Source of the DNA: Planctomycetota bacterium | GTDB taxonomy: Bacteria > Planctomycetota > Planctomycetia > Pirellulales > Pirellulaceae | Assembly: GCA_003671195.1 (NCBI GenBank) | Contig: QWPJ01000092.1 | Coordinates: 1 to 49,391 of the forward strand | Direction of reading: 5' to 3' | Length of the DNA stretch: 49,391 nt | Shown: positions 23,901 to 30,600 of the stretch, one piece after another | Numbering within the stretch: the first letter of the stretch is position 1 | Layout of the letters: each line of letters starts with the position of its first letter | Translations under genes and position numbers: made by a program | Notes under the pieces: model-generated | What the model saw: the letters and a program-made list of their open reading frames with translations, nothing else | The model's database searches: none | Told to the model about the DNA's origin: nothing

Positions 23901-24543
23901 CCTCGATCGTATCGAGATCTTGGGAGAGCGTACCGTTTGCCGCGCGATTGAGCGGTTGGGGAACGATCGCCGTGATCTTCGAGCCAAGCTCGAGATTGAA
24001 TACGTAGCTATCGCGGTCGGTTCCATTCTTGCGGGGCTTGAGCGGATCGTTGGCGACGTTTCGAACCGCGTTGACACCCTGAGCAGGCAGATCCACTCCG
24101 AAAATTTCTACGTTGTAGAGATCGTCTGGAAGAGGTTGCGAGAACCTCGCGACAACGACGCGGCGGTTGGCCGCGTCGGCAAAGTCGAGGTATTCGGGCG
24201 TGACGATGATATCCGAGGAGACTCCTGCTGAGCCGAAGACACCATCACCTCCGGAACGCGAGATACGGATCCCGCTTCGAAGGGTCGATTGGCGAACGTC
24301 ATCGCCACCAGCGAATCGGAAGATCAGCTCCCTTGGCGACTCACTGAGGGTGTTGGACCGAGTCGTCGAGAAAGTCTCGCCGGTATTCGGAGCGACCGAC
24401 AGGAGACGGAAGTCTAGGTCGAGGATATCTCCTGCCATGACTTCGCGTCGCTCCAGATTCTCGCAAAGTATGTTGCGAAACCCGTTGCGTCGTTCTTGCT
24501 GCTTGGAACGATTGTTTGCTGATCTCGAAGCGTCAATTCCCAT
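5995..24543 (-). CDS. Giant multidomain metzincin / beta-helix / cadherin-like surface protein (A)
   Basis: This encodes 6182 aa. The start is the ATG at 24543, because MGID-x-SRS matches the start of paralogue B; an in-frame TTG at 24573 only adds ten residues. Residues 26-37 (LCENLERREVMA) are an LEPR-XLL-like planctomycete motif; no classical signal peptide is visible. A zinc-protease domain spans about 360-590, with H545-E-I-G-H-L-L-G-L-D-H and a Met-turn TIMGSD (metzincin, M10-like). PPC-like domains follow at about 610-730, 1590-1720 and 1830. A DUF1565-type segment is at 774-815, with beta-helix stretches (IINNVIRDNT) to about 1500 and again around 3170-3300. Domains with D-G...V-T-F-E-F lie at about 2610, 2950 and 3510-3560. 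A GEVED domain lies at about 4040-4120. About sixteen cadherin-like repeats (NDAP...EDLE) run to about 6005, then a dockerin-like pair of DVNNDSFVSPIDVL/DVNGNGFIDATDVL units. It is probably cell-surface or exported; the substrate is unknown. Confidence 0.93.
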   Translation of the reverse strand: MGIDASRSANNRSKQQERRNGFRNILCENLERREVMAGDILDLDFRLLSVAPNTGETFSTTRSNTLSESPRELIFRFAGGDDVRQSTLRSGIRISRSGGDGVFGSAGVSSDIIVTPEYLDFADAANRRVVVARFSQPLPDDLYNVEIFGVDLPAQGVNAVRNVANDPLKPRKNGTDRDSYVFNLELGSKITAIVPQPLNRAANGTLSQDLDTIEVYFNDSELYDRQISTGDLAPLADPTVVDPRFYNLIATADSVSPFDDRVFNPIRVTFNPATRMASLQFAGPIHSLGGSGTYRLRIGSDSPISSVTNPGTVPFDVPGVDPQGFLSGAYNINSGLPINGSFSSILEQEIRTVSNALQLDFPGSSQEPGHRDIQEDRSLRSPDVIWGPPNFAPDADPEIRTIKYNFMENQAYGVDTSGRRLFTSISTEQKQRIREVFEFYSRYLGVDFQEYSGPTAPGIFNIIVGDMTPIGATISGPGDLLGVAGQATDPDDPFTTWDMAILDGSEPWDNAFGFGVSQKPLSGEVVPDNPIAQAGPFSFFTTAMHEIGHLLGLDHTYDLPAGTIMGSDSNGGVTNANGAVVGTRLNSNANPLEQIFPGVIDQTHGQHALRPDNRDVDLYRFELVTNGQVRLETIAERLNNSSNLDTHLTLLKRDSITGQLSIVSVNNNYISQDSLIDVPLTAGEYFVAVTGKGNEDNNPQVLDTGSGATSQGRYQLRFDFKGTDSSNISEQSFTSTAVGSALDGDGDGIAGGDFNFWFRAAGSYGASASSPRTLIVDKAYTGLTTLGTLDQPFKTISSAVSASLPGDIIRLAGLDEANPIPSLTSVRAYEIGRGAFGSTLSDGDRLEVPRGVTLMIDAGAILKLGNARIMVGSDGVLDRSGAAIQVLGTPTLPVFFTSYTDQSLGIDTNPLETTPKAGDWGGIEIRNEVDRSQGRFDREREGIFLNTISNARMTFGGGLVGSGAQAKVTSPIELSEARPLILGNSITRSADSAISADPNSFEETLFTEPRYQNAGAFIPDYRRVGPVIYNNDIRNNTINGLFVRVETLPGQPTKSLTTHGRIDDAEITLVFGENLLISGTPGGALNEIAGPNTLLTLLTDVAPTSGSGFTSASAVEYIVTYMDRYGQESLPSTGRNIVVPANRSVRLTNIPAATSDYVSRKIYRRINNTGAYQLAGVLNKDDTSFVDNNITLNGAIQTLGLTELNRSRQDSTLVIDPGIVAKLLGTRIEVGIGATLIAEGSKAKPVIFTSRLDDRYGAGGTFDTNNDGSATTGAAGNWSGILARHMSELSLDNAVVTFAGGESRIPGGFASFNAIEVHQATARVANSLIERNASGRTNTSGTNRDAKGNNDGSAIFVLSSQPVIINNVIRDNTAADTAAISVDHTSLSTKPVRDFGRSTGLNQRETDLGIGNYGPLVFNNRLGGNGLNGMRVRGGTLLTETVMDDTDIVHILQSEIIVPDFHTFGGLRLVSKVDSSLVIKASNNAGITAAGRPLDIKDRIGGTVQILGSQGFPVVITSLADDSIGAGFDDEGASLRDTNNNGSASSPQPGDWRSIRFTPFSNDRNVDMTYEKESDRIASSGSNDNPFQAEDVGKLAANLSLGDENLRLGVTLTGTIASPKDMDVYRFSGVAGSTVWLDIDQSSGSLDSILELIDESGQVMALSDDSLAESLADQALGNPNYNPAIRAFPMDQLATEVQNSQAAGSNVDFQATNPRDAGMRIVLPGVAGTSNLYYIRVRSSNKQPGVATDPFDTTSGITIGAYKLHVRLQERQEIAGSTVRYADLRFATNGIEIFGNTMHSPLVGEFAEPALDLGSASSTAIDVGNVMVNDRAGVSIAGNLSTAADVDWFNFSVGRDEDSIQQLPGNTPNTALRVDAHGSMIFDLDYADGIGRANTQLWVFRREAGGNMTLVLTGDDSNIQDDQPAILKGTDQTDLSRGSLGKRDAYIGPIELPPGDYAVAVTNKAVSYFGLRQFTQSDISGIPGAAEIRLEPLDSVARLGEDRFEPQPVLTTANGSPELFRGGQVPFTLADVTLFVARTDTAIDAGKVSFLNPMTGAVEAHMSRGGNSEDVFTNGFNTRDMAVSPAGTAMGFRIHDVNNPITDTNAGQFFGIDIGDTGLAIPGITDSGIITWGRYIDANGALDVRQSQDANGNAIGDGMVFTALTYTSLGASGRSNFFGVATRRLTGSFNETPSAPQPRVRNIIYQLNPDTGAAINWLGQATRTDADYENGVYNMGTTAGTNIQEAGYFLLATGTVNGVTTLGDQVFGVTNQGELVTPTIVGVPSFPSRVVINDPTTGNPINFTGLSRGPANVENGLFADVLFGVSTAGTLYAFNTAGELQPVFPFGASSIDLGVASVAGIDFSALDANLWHVSTPSADPDSASAGHGRTQTFNRSGSSQTGGNNTLRFAFTNPLNRFGIDNFANTVNTYAMPGGAAGAFESRLLDLTSYSSSDQPVMYFNYNLRTENATANNDGNIFGDGGNNPFLDSFRVYGAGEDGQWILLTTNNSAGYVDQSYADGALFPPFSEYDVPRNGNQDAFSRSFISSSAFDNQGWRQARVNLASLAGKRDVKIRFEFNSGGDFRTNDAERGGIELSAIPGERISDGDTFTVTTPTETVTFEFELGLVLNVGSGQSFKVGDQLKIGNDIYTFATAAGPNLIPFAPTDSPADIAAAITNVLTAAGYTVVASTASGNVLNITELNGVRLPASILATDYDLLGPDRAIITGKPGVQAGNVPVFIDNAMAAFDDTAPIDPNVRDQMIIALAGALNVAGQENNLDVWRFDRDTIKFFGTGVSVDDPGVLRLSGSRLGDSFGPNDTAFPVTQAARRALNNGTSQGNPVAPMSVTIDDIVISFAERGEMISNGQSLQPIFNDTFQYELYGGPGGAGAPEIETGAYQLEMRTAPDYGKTEGQNLAIEPVPFVGPKGRTFDTNDRLVKAMAIDTTGLAGQIADGYSFTVSNGINAVTFEFNVFTTANVSDPAFRPDIPGRIRIPLAPNATDIQIAFAVRNAINDPAVRALLGLTVENTGDMFGTSLYNAAHSTTLQFNGAVASDLFGNSTFGFLDANGNPVPVGFNTIKYGQDTQWGEDSGDANTLRDQGQLIISGVGVSRSSQYGINLIPAPRDLSDRFINMDQISTQPIQSRQVPISTEAGNRPYPGSVRNMITLNNSQLAPGAVIVNNILAGNSSGGIRVGGDTAFVNQASSPVSVTRIVNNTIYGLNAGANQSGIEVEANTSPTILSNILANLARGINVANDPALLNSIVIGANLYQGNAANIVPASLNGSQSFPITLTASEPLFTDPTRDRFYLRAFSRAIDSSIASLEDRNLLDQVRSAVGLPTSPIIAPEFDAYGLLRSDDPTVSTPGGLGSNVFADRGALDRVDNDGPLAILQRPLDNDSALVDRDGSNTYVQLQSGNIDYFEILIDERQGTGPDPLTITQDNVVLTENGRMLSPGVDYVFGYSFNSRTIRLTPLAGFWRQDSVYELTMINKPTVRVIAPDDAANRIDGDRFTVSLASGGTRSLELDSGFVLTVPAGGVADGQTFTYTPAGGETIRFEFNLAGNTQTIFASKVITFLATDTPDQLAAKIAAVVNPLIRQNGWPVQAIPGGRVVVGGNVGDTMNVSNSSLVLSGAPGVAAGAIPVKFLPVAGFDAIAMSTALTQALNQVGSGVKAYSLANGLIFVEGVNSITGMAASLSIPAIQDLAGNNLQANRANSLTQFTILMPEVTVDYGDAVQRPGTGSNSSTLLADNGVRHGLYPDDADLLVLGVYADGEIDGQPSPAADADDFDSAIDFGTLGNFLSISSKGPARLIASAFDPTMVGKSLTISDTVSKSVTYEFTNGAPASIPGARAVDLNGALTGADVAATLQSVVLASILDGSITGIHANVTGDVLSLGGTSGHRFDLTNALGAVARVQSGTNEVLVQSDLTGLAAGNTMFLSDGFGNSVGFQVIDTNPLATPTVLGVGNVAVSVNLATVTPNSFATALAAAINKAINDSKLKLPTVSVVNNALTVSADDEDGVEFGSWFNSQSLSTPVSITASTSGFIDAWFDWNQDNDFEDPGERILSAQPVIAGSNTFYVTTPASAAIGFTTARFRISSTGGLFTYGLGIGGEVEDHLIEVLAGSPPVANADSFIVAEDNVLIIPAAGVLTNDTDVDAQPIRVFDSDLTQPGVQPVRGPEHGYLTLSADGSFVYLPKQDFFGTDTFVYLATDPRMTSNRAATVTITVTPVNDAPVAVDDEATINEDQTITWDGSLFTANDRTQPDRPTGTDGDIYDTNESGQTLRIVDAELVTDRGLGETLTLINNRITYTPPTDYNNLINGPVLVRILIEDSGVAGGDEQPKRPGMDDMPPTLIYSTLTINVNDVNDPPLFNIPRPTQAPLEDASVSAPGFLNLIFPGKSTTDDELGLVAGIPAQTVRFQVTALDSTRFTAAGQPAIAPDGTLTYTLNTDVNALNSSPILVEVIAIDNGNAAGSRPGRPDDNRSAPRTFTILPVEVNDAPLFTIPNPVINIQEDLEVSPVVSFVTNIVAGPPTATDELGLNPPTLGQTVSFEVTALDPTRFNGLAGQPRINPAGQLTYDLAPDVNLLNSGPILVRVIAVDNGPAAGDRAGIPDVNRSIEQTFTILVQDVNDAPGFSIPSPIISIQEDLESSPLPGFLTNIVAGPPTATDEIGPPGQAVSFIVRALDPSRFSVQPQITSDGTLSYDLAPNVNLINSGPILVEVIAQDDGPATGSRPGIPDVHRSAPQTFTIGVQDVNDAPEFNVPNSTITINEDLENSPTNGFLAGIQPGPSSAVDELASQTVSFTVSAVDPTRFNGLAGQPQISPTGVLTYDLAPDVNVVNSGPILIRVRAVDNGPAPGSRPGIPDVNSSAEITVTLLVNAVNDAPLFTIPNPIISIDEDLENSPIVNFATNITAGPLTAIDELGLVAGVPAQVLQFDVQAIDTSKFNGLAGQPRISPTGTLTYDLAPDVNILNSGPILVRVSLVDDGSNTLPNVNRSTTQTFTIRVKEINDPPIFDMAFNTFNMREDDGFLNLPGFITNLGPGPLTATDESNQTTSIIAVAVDPTAFTIQPLVTGTGDLTFQLAPDVNSLFKDTRIRLIATDNGVPSETTEKLLTLNVADINDEPQYTIPTTLVSVLEDNESVTGVTPTRIVGFATNVRPGPATAIDEVSQTLTFNVTFNSNTGLFSTQPRISSTGELTFVTAPNQNGTAIIIVNLVDNGRTGPFPNDNIGPNATFSIIVRPVNDAPEFTIPTSTTADEDQGVVSVPGFATGIRPGPITAADESNQELTFEVVALDPTAFVVQPTIGVDGTLVYQTAKDINSNSGKNTQVRVTLRDNGPTAPPPNTNVSVQSVFTINIVPVNDPPISAGYLTTTPEDTRVTVQTADVLANDLPGPADEVAEGQTIRMTNIEQLTSRGGVVLPVFSNGRIVRFDYIPPLNFVGQDFIRYVVTDDATYKPGQQSATGTITMSVGAINDPPQFTAGGSLTVLEDSAAYLAPWATNILAGPPAATDENTGPNAQSVSFEVTTSNDAMFAVRPAVDAAGQLSFTLAKDANGAVSIVVVAVDSGPSAPPPNNNRSQAATFTLTVTPVNDPPGFNTTRNLTVDEDSGAFTGIILADIVPAEGMNSNPPTALDEANQTVTISATADRPALFTSQPTIDANGVLRFTPAPNASGVAIVSVIATDNGPSTLPNINRSQAKTFSITINPINDAPIALDNSYSTNEQTILNVTAPGVLANDTDPDLPNDTLSIASFQASSQFGAAVTVRNDGSVIYNPTVSAVLRAMVDGQSLVDTFTYRARDAAGLLSNVATVSITVAGINDAPVANNDTFTVPFNVSELLPVLANDTDVDTPLDIGSIEIGRLPVNGTVAPTSSGTIRYTPNTGFRGQDTFTYRVRDSLGKYSQEATVTVNVNTAPVAIADSAITKRDTQIVIDVLANDFDTDGTINRSTVNIVTPPNFGTAVAQSDGRILFIPQAGFTGTATFAYAVSDNDGLSSNIANVTVQVVASLYQNPTNRFDVNNDSFVSPIDVLLVINLLNSQGASIPVEQLPPPPPFYDVNGNGFIDATDVLSLIDFINSSGNSGSGEGPDEALKSTSRLAIGLLAAPEPRVVEQAVLFNTAGNQANAWAAMTREPDFYGPAIFPIESQEDESLEFWASLADRQSDKEPSADIDEEFLKGTWM

Positions 24544-24600
24544 TTGAACGAACCTTGGAACCGTACGGTACAAAAATGGAAGGTAATGGAAGAGTCAATA

Positions 24601-24637
24601 GATCGAGCGGAACGTTGTTGCCAACGCTCCGCCGATC
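24601..24637 (-). terminator. Long imperfect hairpin between the giant genes
   Basis: GCGGAACGTTG (24607-24617), a four-base loop, then CAACGCTCCGC (24622-24632) pair at 10 of 11 positions. The stem extends through flanking GATCG/CGATC with a one-base bulge. It starts about 16 bases after the stop of gene B in the direction of transcription. No T-run follows directly; TTTTT appears about 30 bases on. It could attenuate read-through, stabilise the upstream mRNA end or be a processing site rather than a full terminator. Confidence 0.45.
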
Positions 24638-24652
24638 GTTTGGTGTGTATTG

Positions 24653-27600
24653 TTATTCGCCGAACATGTCCAAAAGGGCTTGATCGATCGAGGAGTTTTT
24701 GTCATTCAGCTCGCCTGTGTTCTTGGGTTGACTTCCCATCAGACCGGCTAGGTCATCGAAGTCATCGTCCCAAGAGTTGTTGGCGAACATGCTAGCGAGC
24801 GGCATTGCTGCAAGCTTTGCTGCATTGAGGTTTCGGGAACCCATCATACCAGCCCAAGCTGGGATTTGGGCTGAGGAACCTAGCCCCCTACCGACTTCGA
24901 CGACCATCGAATCGACTCGTGGAGCGGTGTTGATACCGACGAATTGCTCGCCTTCTCCGCTACCGCTCATCGAGTTGATTTTGTCGACAACTGCCAGGAC
25001 ATCCAGCGGTGTGACGAAGTTGTCCCCGTTGACATCGACGTAATCAGGAGGTCCCGGTAGACCGGCGACCGGGATACTTGAGCCACGCGAGTTGAGGAGG
25101 TTGACGAGAATCAGAACATCGATCGGCGAGATAAACCCGTCAGCGTTGACGTCCCATTGCTGGCTAGGGTTTTGGTAAGCCGGAGCAGGAGCACGTCCGA
25201 TGGTGATCGTGACGGTCGTCTGCGGGCTCGCAGCGCCGAAGGCGTCGATAGCTCGGTAGGTAAACGTGTCGGTCGATCCGAACAGAGCCGTCGGACCAGG
25301 GGTGTAAGTGAACGTTCCGTTCGGGTTGAGCATTACGGTACCACGGGTCGGACCGCTGACGATCGAAGCGGTCATCGCGTCGCCTTCGGGGTCTCGGTCG
25401 TTGGCCAAGACACCGTCATCGAGGGTTGTTGCCGTGAGGATACCGAGCGGATCGGTCGTCACGAGCGTGATCCCTTGCGGAGTCGCATACGAATCAGGCA
25501 TCGCTACAGGAGCATCGTTGACCGGGCTGACCGTCAGGATGAACGAGTCGGAGACAAACCGACTGGTCGTATCGGTAGCAACCACGGTGATGGTGGTTTG
25601 ACCCGAAGCGTTAGGAACCAAAGTCAATTGGATCTTATTGCCTAGGATCGACACGGTGGCAACGTTGCTGTTGCTGCTTGTGGCCGTAAAGGTCAGGAAG
25701 TCTCCGTTGATCACATCTGGGTCAAAGAAGAAGCCTGGGCTCAGGTCGAAGACCAGCGGCAAGGAATCTTCCGAGACGGTTCGATCCGGCAGTGGGCTGA
25801 CCAAGCGTGGATCGTCATCGACCGGTGTCACGACCAACCGCAAGGTGTTGGTGGTCTTAAGTCCGGCCAAATCCATCGCTTCGACAACAATGGTCGCTTG
25901 ACCGTTCTGATCGGCCTTGGGCCTCACGAACATCTTGCCGCCGGCAAAGGTCGGTTCGACGAGTCCTGTATTGCTGTTGCTTGCAATTCGGTAGGTCAGC
26001 ACATCGCCGCTGTCGGCGTCGCTAAAGAACTCGGAGAGGATGTATTCCTGTTCTGGCGAATCTTCGAGAACCGTGACGGTGCCAAAGGGCTTGAGCACAA
26101 ACGGTGGGTCGTTGACCGGCGCGACGTTGACCGTGACGGTTCCTTGGCTGGTTTGCGGATCGGGTTGGCCATTGCTCAATCCGTCATCGGTCACCAGGTA
26201 GCGGAACGTATCGACACCGTTGAAGTGGCTCGGTGGGTAGTAGACCACGCGATCGCCGACGATTTCGACTCGACCACCTTGAGCCGTTGGGTTGATCAAA
26301 CCGCTGAAGCTCAGGCTCTGGATCAGTTGTTCATCGGCAGGACCGACGGTATCGCCTGCGATCAGATCGTCGATCGTGATGCTCACAGGGATGTCTTCGT
26401 CCGTATTGAGCGTTTTGTTGGTCGTCACCGGTGGATCGTTCTTGTCCAAGACCGATATGAAGACGGTTCCGACTGCGGTCAGAGGATCCGGGAGGTTTCC
26501 AGTGATCCCGTTGTCGATGATCGTGTAGGTAAACGAGTCGTTTCCGACGAAGTTCGCCAGGGGAACGTAGGTGATCAGGCCACCGATGAATCGAACGCTA
26601 CCGCCTCGTGCCGAAAGGGCATCGACCGACAGAATCGCGAGCGTTTGATCGCTCTCGTTAGCAGGTCCTGGAACCGAAGCAGCGATGACCACCGAGCCTG
26701 GGATGTCCAAGCGTTGGTCTTCATTGATCGAGTAGGTAAGGTTTCCTGCGATCGGTGGATCGTTGACAGGACGGACATTGATCAAGGCCGTCGCTGGCAA
26801 GAGCGAATCGAGCACACCGTCGGTGACGATATACACGAAGGAGTCTTGTCCGAAGTAATCCGGGTTGGGGATGTAATCGAACGTTCCATCGGCGCGGAAT
26901 TGGAAGACCAATGCATTCGTCGGTGGAGTGACCAAGCGAGCCGAAAGAGGCTTGCGATCGGGGTTGATATCGTTGGCTAGAACACCGTTGTTACCAGGGA
27001 ACCCATCGGAATCAAACGGATCGTTGGTGACCAAGCCACCGAATTGATCCTCGTTCATCGTGTAGGTGTCGTTGACTCCTACGGGCGGAGTGCCTGGGAC
27101 GATCGTCACTCGATAGTCTTCGACTTCTCCATCAAGGGCCAATCCAACAGGAGTTTGGGTTCCTTCCGTAGAGACTCGGAATCGTGCGAACGAGGTGGTT
27201 GCAACCGGGACGTTCGGGGCTGTCGCAGGGACACGAACCCGAAGGGTTTGGGTCAAGGTGGTTGCGGAAAAGACCACGCCGTCGAAGACATTTTCACCTG
27301 GGTCGGACCAGTCGCCGTCGAAGTTAAAGTCGATCCATCCATTGAGCAGGCCGGGGGCCGACAGCGTCACGGTCAACTCGGTATCGACGTTCTTGTTGAA
27401 CATCGGAGCTTGGTTGGCCGTAAAGGTGTTGGCTTGGAATCGGAACGACACGCCGTCGTCGTTTTCATCTCCATCGCCTGCGGGTTGCGGCTTGCCTTCG
27501 CTCTCGGTCGAGACTCCAGGTCCGAGTTGCAAACCCGAGTTGCTCACGACGTGCCGAGCACCATCGTTTGCCTTGAGGGTTGGGTATCGGCCCAGAGTGG

Positions 27601-30600
27601 TTGTGAACGGATCCGGAGCGTCGCCGTAGTCGAGTTCGACTCCTGGCATAATGATCGTGAACTTCGTCTCGTTGTCGATGCGATTGCTCTCGAGGAAGTT
27701 TCCTGCGTTGTCTTGGACTCCTCGGAGGTAGAAGCTGCTGAGTTCAGGGCTGATGCTCACAGCATTCTCGACAAAGAGAGTCGAACCACCACGAACCTTA
27801 GCGACCAGCGACGTACCGCCGGTTGCCGAGAGTCCGTTGATCGCACGGATGATCGCATCGCGCATGTTGATCGAGCTGAACGATGGGTCCTGGATGAACA
27901 TCACAGGAATCGCTCCGCCCGGAACACCCGTGCGACGCAGCGAAGGAGCGTTGTCGACGTTCGTCAGGTACCTGGCCGTGTCGAAGAGTTCGAGTCCCCG
28001 GCTGGTGATCTGGGAATCGAGGTTTAGGATCGACGATTTGATCGTCGCCTGCATCGCTTCGTAGACCCGTTGTACCGAGTCTTGGTTGGTATAGCGGATC
28101 GGGACGCGAGACGGATCGCGACCGTTCCCAAGGCTCAGGTTCTCAAACTCAAATGTGACGGTGTTTGTTCCATCGGTGATGCTGAAGTAATCGCCATCCT
28201 GAGCGTTTCCGCGCGCTGTAGTCAGATTGCTATCGAGCACGTTGACAGCCGAGTTTGCGAGCAGGCCGATATCGACTCGGCCGTTGCCAGCATCGCGAGC
28301 GTTGACCCCCAAGCCTGGGAAGGCGTTGATCGCCGCGATCATCGCACTGACCACATCGTTCTGAGTCGAGGTGCCGCCGAATCGAATCGTTCGGCTACCT
28401 GGGATGGTCGAACCGCTGAAGTTCCCATCGAATTCGAAGATCGCTGTGATGTTTCGGTTCGTGATGGTAAACGACGTGTTGTCCGTCAGATCCGCACCGC
28501 CTCGGGGTGGAACTTGCAGGAGCAAGGTTCCGAAGATTTCCAAGTTCGTGCGGCCTTGGACTCCTGGTTGACCGAACAGGCCGACCGTCGGGGCATTGGC
28601 GACCGAGATCGAGTATTCGGAGGAGCCACCGATGATCACATTCCCGTTGCCGACGTGCTGAGGTGCAAGCCCCAGACCGGCAGCGGCGATCGCAGCGGCC
28701 AGTGCTTGGCCGATTTGAGCTTGGGTATCCGTCGGGCCAAAGAGCACCGGGATATTGCCTGCGGCGACCGCAGCATCAGTAGTGAATTCGAAGGTCGTCG
28801 TCGTGATCGATCCTGCGATGTTTCGCGAAATCGTGATCGTCTGGCCGTCCTGAATGGTTCGGGCCACGCCGACAACGTCCAGTTCGGTGCTGACCACATC
28901 GACTCGGCCTGCGTTGGGCAACGCTAGGTGAACGACGTTTCCATTGACGACCGATGAGCTGATTGCAAGGCTCGAGCCATCGATAGCCACTTGGGTAGCC
29001 ACAGCGACATCATTGTCCGAGTTGGCCTGAGAGATATCCACAAGCACATTTCCCGGTTGGGTTGTGCCATCGGAATCGTACTCGAAGACCACAGCGATTC
29101 TTCCGTCGGTGATGCTGAAGGTTTGTCCATCGGTGATACCACCGGGACGAGTACCCAGCGACGGCACTCGCAAGCCGATGGTCGAATTGGGTTGTTGAAT
29201 CGATGGAGCGGATTCGGTATCGACCGTCGTACCGATTGGGGCACCGATGAAGATGTTCCCGTCGTCGGTGAGGCTTGCGACAACCCCAGGTATTTGCGGG
29301 TTGTTGATCGCAGCGAGCAACGACGAGACAACCTGTTGCTTGGTCGAGAGCGAGGTGAACTGAATCACTCTGGCCGCTGGGTTGATGATGTTCGAATTGC
29401 TATCGAACTCGAAGGCGTAGGTTGTTCCCCCGCTGAAGATCGAGAATCGGTCGCCATCGAGGATTCCGCCCGCACCGCCGCCTGCAAGGGGCAGGTTCAA
29501 TTGCAGACCTTGTGGGATCTGCAGGCGATAACCGCTATCGTATTCGAACGTCACGTTTCCGCCGTTAGAGTCTTTGATGGTGAAACTATCCCCATCATTG
29601 ATTTGATCGCCCGAGGCGGCGTCGACTACAAAACGGTCCTTGTTGTTGATATTGATATCATAGACCTTGTTGTTTCTCCAAACACCAGCCAGAGGCTTAA
29701 GTACGATCTCATTGGTGGTGGTGTTGTAGGAGAAGGCATAGTCGATCCCTTCGACCAAGAGCCGACCGTTTTCGGTGATGGTCACTACCGAACCTGGGAG
29801 GCGATTGCCACCGGTTCGGCCGACAACCGAATCGTCGTTGATGCCTGTTCCGCCGCCGAGGTTGGCCGTTTCAAAACCATCCTTGAGTTGGATTCTGAAT
29901 TCAGGATAAACACCGCCGGTAAGCTGGATAATCGACTCGGTTTTGTCGCTGTCGACTTGCTGGGCATCGTTATCGATCGGCAAGAGCGACACGGCCGTCG
30001 GTCCGATGAAGTCCGCTCGGTCGACTGCACCACGGTCTTTGAACACGTTTGCACCCAGACCGCTCGGGGGAGCGATGTTCGGATCGTCGGCTCGGAAGAT
30101 GCCGTAGAAGTCGCGATCGGGGGCTAGGATTGGGCTCGGTGCGACTCCAACTGCGGCTTTCACGCCGAGGAAGCCTTGTCGTTCTGGCAACGAGTTGATC
30201 GAGCTATCGATGATCTGAGAACCACTTCCGGGTAGGAAGTTGTTTCCTGGGAAGTCGACCAAAAGTCGCTCGTTGTTGGCGGCGATGAAGTTAAAGTCCG
30301 AGCTGGTATTCGGAACATTCGTCGGGACAGCTTCGATGTTGCCCCAAGTCAAGTTCGAATCAGGTTTCGCTGGCTCGAAGTATTGATAGGTGTTTCCGCC
30401 GACGATGACTGCCGAAGGACGGATCGACGCGACATCGCCAACAATCGTATTGGAGAAAGAGGGTGGTTCTTGTACGATCGGACTTTGGACATTGATGAAG
30501 GTATTGTTCATCAAGGTCGGCGTAGCGCCTGAGGAGACAGCGATGCCGCTCTCAGTAATGAGTTGGTTTGCGTTGTCTCCTCCGGTTTGGCCGTTGATGC

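Noticed and set aside
24544..24573. TTG start adding ten residues to giant protein A
   Set aside because: Paralogue B begins at the equivalent MGID-x-SRS methionine, and the extra codons have no counterpart.
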